Positions 12,260-18,807 of a DNA stretch of 20,536 nucleotides are shown here, in pieces. The notes below the pieces were generated by a model, which was given only the letters and a program-made list of their open reading frames with translations, was not told where the DNA came from and searched no databases. This stretch comes from a virus, in the IMG/VR virus record IMGVR_UViG_3300032240_001861, positions 1-20,536 of that record; one strand, 5' to 3'. The translations under genes were made by a program, and so were the position numbers. Numbering within the stretch: position 1 is the stretch's first letter; every line of letters starts with the position of its first letter.

Positions 12260-13146
12260 AACGACTTCTTTTGGTGGATACATCTGCCCTTTTTCACCGG
12301 TCGCGTTCCGCTTTGATGCGAACATGCGGTGAGCTAACAACTTCAGCTGGTATCCCCGTGACTGGGACAATGGGTTTTCTGAACGCATTGTTTGCAATCA
12401 TGGGGAAGTATGAGTATGATTGCGTCATTCCTTGCGCGGAAGGTGGAAATAACTGGCGCAAGAGAGAGTCCGCCGATTACAAGGCGAACCGGGAGAGCGA
12501 AAACATTGCCCATTACGCAGATCAAGGGCTCTTGCTTGATGAAGTGCTTCCCACGCTTGGCATGACGGTCGTAAGGGCACCGGGGTACGAGGCCGACGAC
12601 GTAATCGCCCATATTTCGCGTCATTCAGTCGCGTACTCAGAAGTTCACATCCTAACATGTGACAAAGACCTTCTGCAGCTAGTTTCAAACAAAGTCAAGG
12701 TCTTGCTCTTTAACTCCGCGAAGAAGATGGAGCTAGTAGACATTGATGGTGTGTTGAAACATTTTGGTGTGTTTCCCGTCGAGGTGAAGTACTTTAAGGC
12801 ACTTGCTGGAGACAGCAGCGATAACGTCGCTGGTATCAAAGGGATCGGGCCGAAAACAGCAGTGAAAATAATTGAAGATAGTCGCCCGAAGGGACTTTGT
12901 AGCGAAGGGGACACTTTTCTAAGTGGCGCTGACAGAATTGCCCTTCACCCAAAGGTTAAGAATGACGCGGGGACTTTTCTGGCTAATTTGCGTCTCGTGA
13001 CGCTAGAGAACAACTTGCCGGATTTGACTTGGTTCTCTTCAAGTCCGCCGATACCTTCTCACGTTGAGGACCTCTTTGAGGGTTTGGAGTTTAAGCAGAT
13101 TTTGAAGAGGAAAGATAAAATTCTTCAAACCCTTGGCTGTTCGTGA
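12256..13146 (+). CDS. 5'-3' exonuclease / flap endonuclease
   Basis: A 296-aa protein like the N-terminal nuclease of DNA polymerase I and T4 RNase H. Visible motifs are LLVDTSALFHR with D8, GYEADDVIA, LTCDKDLLQLV, and GDSSDNVAGIKGIGPKTA, the last containing the metal-binding Asp residues and the helix-hairpin-helix. It removes RNA primers and flaps at replication forks. The ATG overlaps the phosphatase stop (ATGA). Codon use is somewhat richer in GTA/ATA than its neighbours, but the motifs are intact. Confidence 0.92.
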   Translation: MKRLLLVDTSALFHRSRSALMRTCGELTTSAGIPVTGTMGFLNALFAIMGKYEYDCVIPCAEGGNNWRKRESADYKANRESENIAHYADQGLLLDEVLPTLGMTVVRAPGYEADDVIAHISRHSVAYSEVHILTCDKDLLQLVSNKVKVLLFNSAKKMELVDIDGVLKHFGVFPVEVKYFKALAGDSSDNVAGIKGIGPKTAVKIIEDSRPKGLCSEGDTFLSGADRIALHPKVKNDAGTFLANLRLVTLENNLPDLTWFSSSPPIPSHVEDLFEGLEFKQILKRKDKILQTLGCS

Positions 13147-13148
13147 GT

Positions 13149-13222
13149 CGGGGCGGTTTCCCGTACCTGGCAGGGCGGTTTACCCCCTTTCGCCGGGAGG
13201 CAAAATGAGCTATGCTTATAGC
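13149..13222 (+). promoter_or_regulatory. Terminator-promoter cassette 9 (TATGCT class)
   Basis: Hairpin CCGTACC-TGGCA-GGGCGG, -35 TTTCGC (13188-13193), 17 nt, -10 TATGCT (13211-13216) within the inverted repeat GCTAT-GCTT-ATAGC, ATG at 13223. Confidence 0.8.
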
Positions 13223-13597
13223 ATGGAAATGAATCAAGTGACCACCCCCGACTTCCGCGCCCTATGCGCTGAGCTGGCTGATGCGCTGGCCTCCTTCCAA
13301 CGATACGAAGGACCGTTTGAAGAAACGGCTGTCACCGAAATGACTGACCTGATCCTGGCTGCCGCTCTTGAGGTTCACAATGCCATCAAAGATGATGAGG
13401 GTTGGGCTGGTTATGATCCCACTGTGGCTGGATTCACCCGGCTGCTCTCCGAAATTGAGCCCCTGGTGGAGCGCCTCTACGTGCCTAAGATGCTCGAACT
13501 CGACACTGTCGTAGCCACCTGGTTTGCGGTTCAGAATGCTATTGCCGAAGGCGAACTTCCGGTTGATTGGTTTTCTACCTACGCTGATTGCGCCTGA
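13223..13597 (+). CDS. Hypothetical acidic helical protein, paralogue of 2711
   Basis: A 124-aa protein beginning MEMNQVTTPDF. Its C-terminal 60 residues align by eye with the 86-aa product at 2711 (AGYD-T, F-L-E, VV-T, Q-I-G-P, DWF). The extra N-terminal part is helical with FEETAVTEMTDLIL. Both paralogues head a cassette operon. Function unknown. Confidence 0.75.
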   Translation: MEMNQVTTPDFRALCAELADALASFQRYEGPFEETAVTEMTDLILAAALEVHNAIKDDEGWAGYDPTVAGFTRLLSEIEPLVERLYVPKMLELDTVVATWFAVQNAIAEGELPVDWFSTYADCA

Positions 13598-13612
13598 GCG
13601 CGGCCTTTTTCT
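13590..13612 (+). terminator. Possible terminator after 13223 gene
   Basis: GCGC-CTGA-GCGC spans the stop codon (13590-13601), followed by GGCC and TTTTT (13606-13610). A short stem with a T run; plausible weak termination between two genes of the operon. Confidence 0.4.
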
Positions 13613-13633
13613 TTCCTTTCTTAATAAACAACA

Positions 13634-13942
13634 ATGAATCAATTGGAAACTGTCGAACAAGAGGTCGCTACCCTCATGGACACGCAGAAAGACATCATCC
13701 GGCGCCTGGAAGCCCTTGAGGCTGCCGCCAACCACTTTGCTGACGTCAGCAAAATGGTCCCCGCCCCGGCCGGTGGGCTGGTGGAGCGGGTGGCGGCAGC
13801 CGTTGCAGTGGCAGAGGAAGAGACATGGACAGGCGAAGCCCGCGCCGCGATCCTGGCTGTGGCGGAGTGGCTGGACACCCGAGGCCAGCACGGCTTCTCG
13901 TTGTGGCTGCGGCTCGGGCTGGAATCGTGGCTGAATCCTTGA
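13634..13942 (+). CDS. Hypothetical protein with N-terminal coiled coil
   Basis: A 102-aa protein. Residues about 1-35 form heptad-like repeats (LETVEQEVATLMDTQKDI...RLEALEAA); then an Ala/Val-rich helix and WTGEARAAILAVAEWLDTRG with a Trp/Leu-rich end. Its third codon positions are clearly more GC-rich than its neighbours, suggesting different origin. Probably a dimeric small protein; function unknown. Confidence 0.65.
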   Translation: MNQLETVEQEVATLMDTQKDIIRRLEALEAAANHFADVSKMVPAPAGGLVERVAAAVAVAEEETWTGEARAAILAVAEWLDTRGQHGFSLWLRLGLESWLNP

Positions 13943-14082
13943 GCCCTGCGGCGCAGGCGGTGCTGGATGCGTTCAACGCCGAAGCGAGACCTGAGCCTCA
14001 CCACCAGCGTGAGGCCATTGCTCTTCAAAATTTTGCCCACGATGCCGTTACTCCCGTAATAGAGGCTCTAATCCATGGCTGA
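13927..14082 (+). CDS. Small protein with LSPAAQAVLDAF motif, 51 aa
   Basis: GTG start at 13927, inside the end of the preceding gene (16-nt overlap). The product MAESLSPAAQAVLDAFNAEA then REAIALQNFAHDAV resembles short phage and prophage proteins with a SPAAQAVLDA helix followed by an alanine-rich helix. Function is not established. The resemblance from memory supports this frame over the longer upstream extension. Confidence 0.6.
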   Translation: MAESLSPAAQAVLDAFNAEARPEPHHQREAIALQNFAHDAVTPVIEALIHG

Positions 14083-14347
14083 AACTTTAAGTAAACAAGA
14101 ACTCTCAGAAGAAACCTTCGGACTAATGGCCAAGTGGATTAGGGACAACTACTACAAGACAATATCGTATTCCGATGTAAAGAGGTGGCACAGACTTCAC
14201 GGTAACATGGAGTCTATACCGGACTTGATTAGGGTACTAGAAGGTGTGTCAAGAGGGAACTTTAACATTGCTCTTGACGAGTGGAATAGGCGTCAACGGC
14301 TGCTAGCCTGGATGCAAGATAACCGAAAAAATGAGGACAATGACTGA
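14075..14347 (+). CDS. Hypothetical protein, 90 aa
   Basis: Begins MAETLSKQELSEET; helical, with WIRDNYYKTISYSDVKRWHRLHG and a basic C-terminal segment (WNRRQRLLAWMQDNRK). It might bind nucleic acid. Overlaps both neighbours by 8 nt. No family recognised. Confidence 0.6.
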   Translation: MAETLSKQELSEETFGLMAKWIRDNYYKTISYSDVKRWHRLHGNMESIPDLIRVLEGVSRGNFNIALDEWNRRQRLLAWMQDNRKNEDND

Positions 14348-14588
14348 CACCCTCTACGACCGCATCTGGGAAACTGTAGGCAAGAAGGTGGGATACGGCA
14401 TCGCTTGCGACGAACTCACTGATGCCCTCTTTGACATCTTCAACGAGGAAAAGAAAAAGGGTCGTCCCTATTCCGGCCCTGTTAGGGACGAAGCTGAGCA
14501 CCAGCGCCGACTCCGAATCCAGGAGCAAAGCAAAGAAGTTGCAAAGAAAATGAAAGATCAAGCTGAGGACGGTTTCCCGTACCCGTGA
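14340..14588 (+). CDS. Hypothetical protein, 82 aa, running into cassette 10
   Basis: ATG at 14340 overlaps the previous stop; an in-frame ATG at 14331 is possible. Charged and helical (NEEKKKGRPYSG, QSKEVAKKMKDQ). The last residues EDGFPYP are encoded by the cassette hairpin itself, with the stop in its loop, so translation would cross the terminator stem. No family recognised. Confidence 0.6.
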   Translation: MTDTLYDRIWETVGKKVGYGIACDELTDALFDIFNEEKKKGRPYSGPVRDEAEHQRRLRIQEQSKEVAKKMKDQAEDGFPYP

Positions 14589-14638
14589 GGGCGGTTTACC
14601 CCCTTTCGCCTGCGGCGAAAATGAGCTATGCTTAATTC
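14571..14638 (+). promoter_or_regulatory. Terminator-promoter cassette 10 (TATGCT class)
   Basis: Hairpin CCGTACC-CGTGA-GGGCGG with the upstream TGA stop in its loop, -35 TTTCGC (14604-14609), 17 nt, -10 TATGCT (14627-14632), ATG at 14639. GCCTGCGGCGAAAA in the spacer can form a small GC stem. Confidence 0.8.
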
Positions 14639-14956
14639 ATGGAAAACAAAACCAACCACGGCCTGCGCACTACCGGGACACACACAGGGAACTTCGGACG
14701 CGCCAAAGTTCAAGGAAAACGCGAATCCCTTGACCTTTCTAAACAAATTCTTAAGAAAGACAATTTACGGATTCCTCGGCCCGACGAGGCGTTTACCAAA
14801 CTCGTTGAAGCGTATAATACCACTACCGATCCTCGCCTCAAAGCAGGTCTTTGGGAAATTCTTAAACGGAGAAAAGCAACTCTTAACCCTGTGAAGGTGA
14901 AACCAAATGAACGTCCAAGGGCTGAGTTCTGGGATATGGTCCGTCAGGTACGATAA
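14639..14956 (+). CDS. Hypothetical basic protein, 105 aa
   Basis: Leaderless start from cassette 10 (MENKTNHGLRTTG). Lys/Arg-rich throughout, with KRRKATLNPVKVKPNERPRAEF near the end split by helices. A nucleic-acid-binding role is plausible but unproven. It overlaps the next gene by 50 nt. Confidence 0.6.
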   Translation: MENKTNHGLRTTGTHTGNFGRAKVQGKRESLDLSKQILKKDNLRIPRPDEAFTKLVEAYNTTTDPRLKAGLWEILKRRKATLNPVKVKPNERPRAEFWDMVRQVR

Positions 14957-15182
14957 AGTGGAATACCAATCCCCCTTGTTGGTTGACGAGTGTTACCCCA
15001 CCGCTGTGACATACAAGTGCGCAGTCACTCGAAAGTATGTCGGTAAAGTGTACCGGTCAGACGACGGTCGGTGGTGGTTAACTAGCGTGTTTTTCGCAAA
15101 CGGGGTTCCTGTAGAAGTCTTCAGTAAAATTGAAGGCTTTTTTCTGCTAAATAATCTTCACAAACAAAACCATGAACACTGA
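14907..15182 (+). CDS. Hypothetical beta-rich protein, 91 aa
   Basis: Begins MNVQGLSSGIWSVRYDKVEY; several strands (TYKCAVTRKYVGKVYRSDDGRWW, LTSVFFANG) suggest a small beta domain. The 50-nt overlap with the preceding frame is unusually long; an internal start is possible but none is obvious. No family recognised. Confidence 0.55.
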   Translation: MNVQGLSSGIWSVRYDKVEYQSPLLVDECYPTAVTYKCAVTRKYVGKVYRSDDGRWWLTSVFFANGVPVEVFSKIEGFFLLNNLHKQNHEH

Positions 15183-15339
15183 ACGGAACAACATCTCCTT
15201 AGATTTTCGCTCATTCGATGAGAATCATGATACTGACATAAATGTTAGTATAAACGGTGATAACATCGATGATGTTAAATTGAAACGGATCGTAAATACT
15301 TGGCTCTCGGCGATAAACTCCGAACTTCTTATCTCATGA
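15172..15339 (+). CDS. Small acidic protein, 55 aa
   Basis: MNTERNNISLDFRSFDENHD followed by INVSINGDNIDDVKLKRIV; Asn/Asp-rich and AT-rich compared with neighbours. Overlaps the previous gene by 11 nt and the next by ATGA. No family recognised. Confidence 0.55.
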   Translation: MNTERNNISLDFRSFDENHDTDINVSINGDNIDDVKLKRIVNTWLSAINSELLIS

Positions 15340-15581
15340 GCCTAGTAACTCTTGTTTGGTTGACTTTATTCTCGTTCTTAGCGTATGCGATTGCGCAGGA
15401 TGCTAACATCTACGATTGGCTAGTGATGAAAGTCAAGCTGGGTGGTATATTCTTTGCGAGGATTTACTATCTAGTTCGCTTCCATCCAAGAAGTCCGTGG
15501 GTTCGCTTCGAGATTCATCGAAATGCCCAAAGAATCGCAAAAGAACTCACCCGAGAAATGGAATCCAAACATGACCTCTGA
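15336..15581 (+). CDS. Small membrane-anchored protein, 81 aa
   Basis: The N-terminal hydrophobic segment (SLVTLVWLTLFSFLAYAIA) is a membrane anchor or uncleaved signal, followed by a second moderately hydrophobic part (LGGIFFARIYYLVRF) and a charged helical C-terminus. ATG overlaps the previous stop. No family recognised. Confidence 0.6.
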   Translation: MSLVTLVWLTLFSFLAYAIAQDANIYDWLVMKVKLGGIFFARIYYLVRFHPRSPWVRFEIHRNAQRIAKELTREMESKHDL

Positions 15582-15828
15582 ATCAGAAATTGTAGTTTTA
15601 GCCGATCAACCTGACGAGGAGATTCGTCGTTCCGTAAATCTTACGAACGAACAGTGGTCAATCCTGGCGATGTGCGTAGACTCATACGCGGATACTTTCA
15701 GGACGAAACAGTCGCAGATTGTGACGACCTATGTAACTCGAAACCAGCTTGAAAACGCAGTCCAAGCGGCAGAAAAGATGAACACATTGCTTCAACAGCT
15801 TGACACTCTGCAGGCGAACCTCCTGTGA
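15571..15828 (+). CDS. Hypothetical helical protein, 85 aa
   Basis: MTSESEIVVLADQPDEEIRR followed by helices, including a C-terminal leucine-rich heptad region (LENAVQAAEKMNTLLQQLDT). Probably forms a coiled coil. Ends at the GTG start of the phosphatase gene (GTGA overlap). Confidence 0.6.
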   Translation: MTSESEIVVLADQPDEEIRRSVNLTNEQWSILAMCVDSYADTFRTKQSQIVTTYVTRNQLENAVQAAEKMNTLLQQLDTLQANLL

Positions 15829-16214
15829 ATAAACCAATCGTGTTTGACATAGACGGGACTCTCACCGCTGAGCCTTACAACGAGGACAATCTTCTTTCTC
15901 TTAGAGAGAACCCAGCGATGGTGCTTGTTGCGATTGCGTTGCAAGCAGAACGTCCCCTTTTAATTTCAACTGCGAGACCTGAACGATTCAGGGGGCAAAC
16001 CGAGCAGTGGTTATCCGGGCATGGCCTCAAACCCTCTCGAACTTTCATGCGGAGAGACGAAGACGAGGGTATCCCTGACCAAGAAGTTAAATTCGAACAT
16101 TTGCAGGAAATTCGAAGTATTTACGGAGATCCGCAGGTTTGGGTAGACGACCACGACTCTAACGTCAGAATGTTAAGAATGAACGGAGTTCCCGTAATTC
16201 ACGTCAACAGGTGA
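15825..16214 (+). CDS. PNK-type 3'-phosphatase (HAD superfamily)
   Basis: A 129-aa protein starting at GTG 15825. HAD motif I FDIDGTLT (D8, D10), motif II STARPE (48-53), FMRRDEDE (74-81) as in the T4 Pnkp phosphatase domain (FMRK-D), K89, and motif IV VDDHDSN (107-113) followed by MLRMNGVPVIHV. This order and wording match the C-terminal domain of T4 polynucleotide kinase-phosphatase, which removes 3'-phosphate or 2',3'-cyclic phosphate from RNA ends. Together with the kinase at 11105 it would supply both Pnkp activities as separate proteins. It is encoded late in a seven-gene cassette operon. Confidence 0.85.
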   Translation: MNKPIVFDIDGTLTAEPYNEDNLLSLRENPAMVLVAIALQAERPLLISTARPERFRGQTEQWLSGHGLKPSRTFMRRDEDEGIPDQEVKFEHLQEIRSIYGDPQVWVDDHDSNVRMLRMNGVPVIHVNR

Positions 16215-16218
16215 AATT

Positions 16219-16383
16219 ATGGAACAAGACGAGTGGGACCAGCTAGTAGCTTTGCGGTCGGAGATGAATAATCATCTTATGGCGCTTGATCATAAAACCC
16301 AGGAAAAATATACCGAGCTTCTGGTGAAGTCCCTGAGGGGTAAGGGGGACCAACCGGTGAGGACGGTTTCCCCTCCCCGTTAG
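16219..16383 (+). CDS. Small hypothetical protein, 54 aa, ending in cassette 11
   Basis: MEQDEWDQLVALRSEMN, helical; then a tail VRTVSPPR encoded by the cassette's hairpin region. The TAG stop is in the hairpin loop. No family recognised. Confidence 0.5.
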   Translation: MEQDEWDQLVALRSEMNNHLMALDHKTQEKYTELLVKSLRGKGDQPVRTVSPPR

Positions 16384-16433
16384 GGCGGTTTGCCCTCCTT
16401 TCGCCGAGGGCGGAAATGAGCTATGCTTAAGTC
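16363..16433 (+). promoter_or_regulatory. Terminator-promoter cassette 11 (TATGCT class)
   Basis: Divergent hairpin CCCC-GTTA-GGG(CGG), alternative GGGC-GGTTT-GCCC, -35 TTTCGC (16399-16404), 17 nt, -10 TATGCT (16422-16427), ATG at 16434. It opens the longest operon in the window (ten genes). Confidence 0.78.
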
Positions 16434-16640
16434 ATGGAAAACGACACATTCACCTTCACCCTCAGCCTTCACGATGCTCGCAACATTGTGCAGGCTCTTC
16501 GCAATGAAGCGTTTCAACTTACTCAGGAAAGTGACCGAGCTTGCGAGAAAGGTGCTCTTGAGTACGGAGCTCTTTTGTGGAACGAAACTGCGACTTTCAA
16601 CGACCTTGCCGATTACATTGACCTCGAGCTACCTGAATGA
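16434..16640 (+). CDS. Hypothetical acidic helical protein, 68 aa
   Basis: MENDTFTFTLSLHDARNIVQ, then helices with QESDRACEKGALEYG. Start set by cassette 11. ATGA overlap with the next gene. No family recognised. Confidence 0.6.
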   Translation: MENDTFTFTLSLHDARNIVQALRNEAFQLTQESDRACEKGALEYGALLWNETATFNDLADYIDLELPE

Positions 16641-16792
16641 CACCTGAAGAATACCGACACCTATACCAGCAGATTCGGAAATATCAGCTGGAAGATACAA
16701 GGATTAGCGGCAAATCTCACGCTGCTTGCGATGTTCTGCTTCAAGAGCTTTTTCCTCACTACTACACCCAAAAACAAGAGCAATGCCGCTGA
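16637..16792 (+). CDS. Small hypothetical protein, 51 aa
   Basis: MTPEEYRHLYQQIRKYQLED, Tyr/Gln-rich helix, then CDVLLQELFPHYYTQ. Coupled on both sides (4-nt and 10-nt overlaps). No family recognised. Confidence 0.55.
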   Translation: MTPEEYRHLYQQIRKYQLEDTRISGKSHAACDVLLQELFPHYYTQKQEQCR

Positions 16793-17109
16793 GTTCGCCG
16801 AACAAAGAAACTTCTATTTACGAAAAAGGGGACATTCAATGTTTCTTCACCGAAGAGGAAGTTGAAGCTCTTTGCGATATGTTGGATGACTATGAGCCTA
16901 CAACTCCGACGGACTCTTTTGTTTCTGCCGCTCAAAAGCTCGCAGCACTGTACGATGATCATTGCGTTAAGTATAGTCTCTCCCCTGCCTTAGAGGCCTA
17001 CAACCAGAAATATGGAACTTGGGGGACGGGTAATCCGGAGGACGTGGCGCGATGGGAAGGTTTTCGCGACGCTTTCACGATGATGCAGAAATCTGCAATC
17101 GACCAATAA
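16783..17109 (+). CDS. Hypothetical acidic protein, 108 aa
   Basis: MPLSSPNKETSIYEKGD, followed by FTEEEVEALCDMLDDYEP and a C-terminal WEGFRDAFTMMQK. Mostly helical and acidic. The start at 16783 overlaps the preceding gene; a longer frame upstream is read through that gene and is not credible. Confidence 0.6.
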   Translation: MPLSSPNKETSIYEKGDIQCFFTEEEVEALCDMLDDYEPTTPTDSFVSAAQKLAALYDDHCVKYSLSPALEAYNQKYGTWGTGNPEDVARWEGFRDAFTMMQKSAIDQ

Positions 17110-17129
17110 ACACCCGAACAACCAGAACA

Positions 17130-17378
17130 ATGCTGATTAACTTTCAAGGCTATAACCCTACAACTCAGACTGTTGAGTTCAACTCCGACGACCTTCAGGA
17201 GTTTCGCAAAATTGTAAACGATCAGTTCATGACGTACGTCCGGTACGGAACCTTTGACCCCTACTTCCCTTCGGCCATGGATAAAACAATTCTCGACTTC
17301 TGTGGGCGATTTGGGGTGGATGGTTTAAATAAGACGGCGAGGATTGCTTTCTTCGAGGCACTTACTTCCGCAGTCTGA
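17130..17378 (+). CDS. Hypothetical protein, 82 aa
   Basis: MLINFQGYNPTTQTVEFNSD opens a beta-then-alpha protein with DQFMTYVRYGTFDPYFPSAM. The start is taken at ATG 17130 since upstream codons belong to the previous gene. No family recognised. Confidence 0.6.
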   Translation: MLINFQGYNPTTQTVEFNSDDLQEFRKIVNDQFMTYVRYGTFDPYFPSAMDKTILDFCGRFGVDGLNKTARIAFFEALTSAV

Positions 17379-17406
17379 GGTAAAATTGATCGTTCGCGAA
17401 AGCAAA

Positions 17407-17724
17407 ATGCTCTCTACACAAACTCGTTTACGGTTAGAAGATATTGCTGTGAGGATTGCCGATGGTTTGAATGTCAGTCTTGAAGAAATGACATGGGCGA
17501 CTAAATGGGCCGAGCACAATCGTTCCGCAGCCGAGATTCTTCGCCGAGGACGAAGACGTGCGATCAACGGAACTCCGGAGAAAGGTAGTCTTGACGAGTT
17601 GATCGAGGGAATGGATTTAGGAGATCCAGACCCATCAAACCACTTAATTGGTCCCCAAGATCCGATAGACCTGGCAAACTGGTTTCGTCAAGATAAAAGC
17701 GAAGATTGGAGGCAACGTGACTAA
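17407..17724 (+). CDS. Hypothetical protein, 105 aa
   Basis: ATG at 17407 begins MLSTQTRLRLEDIAVRIADG; a basic segment (ILRRGRRRAING) around 44-55 may contact nucleic acid, and the C-terminal part is acidic (DELIEGMDLGDPDPSN). Ends overlapping the GTG of the next gene. No family recognised. Confidence 0.55.
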   Translation: MLSTQTRLRLEDIAVRIADGLNVSLEEMTWATKWAEHNRSAAEILRRGRRRAINGTPEKGSLDELIEGMDLGDPDPSNHLIGPQDPIDLANWFRQDKSEDWRQRD

Positions 17725-17944
17725 CTTTAATGTCGAAACGACTCGAACTAATTCGAAAACAATCTGGACATCTAGTGAACAAGTCAATGAATTTTACAGG
17801 TGGTTCGACGAACCCGAAGGGCATGGCTTCAGGGAAGAAAGATTCTGGGGAGCCTGTGTCCGAGGAGACGAGAAAGAACTCTACGAATGGTTGCGAACAT
17901 CCTTCCGAATGGGTTGGGAAGCCGGACAACGCCAAAGTGATTGA
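17717..17944 (+). CDS. Hypothetical protein, 75 aa
   Basis: GTG start at 17717 (MTNFNVETTRTN). Contains EFYRWFDEPEGHGFREERFWG and WLRTSFRMGWEAGQ, rich in aromatic and charged residues. Overlaps neighbours on both sides by 8 nt. No family recognised. Confidence 0.55.
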   Translation: MTNFNVETTRTNSKTIWTSSEQVNEFYRWFDEPEGHGFREERFWGACVRGDEKELYEWLRTSFRMGWEAGQRQSD

Positions 17945-18134
17945 CGATTGTTTCTATGTGAAAAATCAACGTTGGGGAACTTATGTGTCCGTTCACAAGA
18001 CCGGAGAACTATTGGTAACTTCCTCAACGGAAGAACAATGCATCTCCTCTACGAGGTGGTATCTAAAAGCTAAACAAGAGGGTTTCCCAGCGGGCGGAAG
18101 CGGTTATACTGGTACAGTTGGCGGAAAGTTGTGA
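17937..18134 (+). CDS. Hypothetical beta-rich protein, 65 aa
   Basis: The frame is open further upstream but overlaps the preceding gene fully, so GTG at 17937 is the likely start (VIDDCFYVKNQRWGTYVSVH). Strands CFYVKNQRWGTYVSV and GELLVTSSTEEQ, then a short helix and a Gly-rich end. No family recognised. Confidence 0.5.
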   Translation: MIDDCFYVKNQRWGTYVSVHKTGELLVTSSTEEQCISSTRWYLKAKQEGFPAGGSGYTGTVGGKL

Positions 18135-18271
18135 TGCCTGCACTGGATCCAACAACTCCCTGGTACGAGTTTCTGTCGTATTGTGAGTGTTGCTGGTCGC
18201 TTGGAGTCGAACCTTCCGTCCATAAATTCGCACGGTACCAAGCCTTCTACCGTTCCTACTTCAGTCGTTAA
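18134..18271 (+). CDS. Very small hypothetical protein, 45 aa
   Basis: MPALDPTTPWYEFLSYCECC, aromatic-rich, with three Cys close together (C17, C19, C20) and FARYQAFYRSYFSR at the end. One-base overlaps at both ends (TGATG and TAATG) argue for a real coupled gene. Confidence 0.5.
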   Translation: MPALDPTTPWYEFLSYCECCWSLGVEPSVHKFARYQAFYRSYFSR

Positions 18272-18561
18272 TGGAAAACCAATCTCAACAAGACATAGCG
18301 CAGGTCTGCGATGAAATCAAGGGTATGCTCCTTGAAAAGAATCGAAAGTATGGAGATTCTGCCCTGAAACCGGTGAGAATCTTCAGCAAAGCAAGCACGC
18401 TTGAGCAGTTAAAAGTTCGCCTCGATGACAAACTCAGCAGGTTGCGAAATGCTCAAGACGATGAGGACGAAGATGTCATCTCTGACCTTGTTGGTTATTT
18501 GATCCTGTTCAAAGTGGCGCAAATTCAGAAACGCCGCTCGGACGATTTCGTAATCACCTGA
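18271..18561 (+). CDS. DUF1599-like (MazG-related all-alpha) protein
   Basis: A 96-aa protein. EKNRKYGDSALKPVRIFSKA, then LKVRLDDKLSRL and EDVISDLVGYLILFKV match the DUF1599 / nucleotide-modification-associated domain: the K-x-x-YGDSA loop and the D-L-x-GY helix. These all-alpha proteins resemble MazG/dUTPase-like pyrophosphatases and are often found near phage nucleotide-metabolism genes. I infer handling of a nucleotide or modified base; the substrate is unknown. Confidence 0.75.
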   Translation: MENQSQQDIAQVCDEIKGMLLEKNRKYGDSALKPVRIFSKASTLEQLKVRLDDKLSRLRNAQDDEDEDVISDLVGYLILFKVAQIQKRRSDDFVIT

Positions 18562-18579
18562 CATGACACCCTGGTAATC

Positions 18580-18807
18580 ATGAAAAAACCCGAACACTGG
18601 ATTGAAGAAGATCGTGGGGAAATTGCCTCCGCGATTACTGACGGAATCGTATCCGAAATGACTCTGGAACGAATGCGTCAAATAGTCTGGGATTTACACT
18701 ACGAGGAAATTGTCTGGAAACCGTGGGTTGAGATTTGGGACTTGGCGGAAGATTATGCCCCCGACCTTCTAGCCAGGTTCAACGAACCAGAATCCAAACT
18801 GGGGTAG
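18580..18807 (+). CDS. Hypothetical acidic protein, 75 aa
   Basis: MKKPEHWIEEDRGEIASAI, helical and Trp-rich (IVWKPWVEIWDLAEDYAPD). Last gene of the cassette 11 operon; the TAG stop touches cassette 12. No family recognised. Confidence 0.6.
   Translation: MKKPEHWIEEDRGEIASAITDGIVSEMTLERMRQIVWDLHYEEIVWKPWVEIWDLAEDYAPDLLARFNEPESKLG

Noticed and set aside
11699-12397. 232-codon minus-strand frame
   Set aside because: Lies opposite the PPP phosphatase and exonuclease starts; no recognisable motifs.
13825-13926. Upstream extension of the 13927 gene
   Set aside because: This part overlaps the coiled-coil gene in another frame and has the look of a GC-rich shadow; the recognisable protein begins at MAESLSPAAQ.
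17730-17936. Longer start for the 17937 gene
   Set aside because: It would overlap the 17717 gene almost completely in another frame, while GTG 17937 gives the usual short start/stop overlap.
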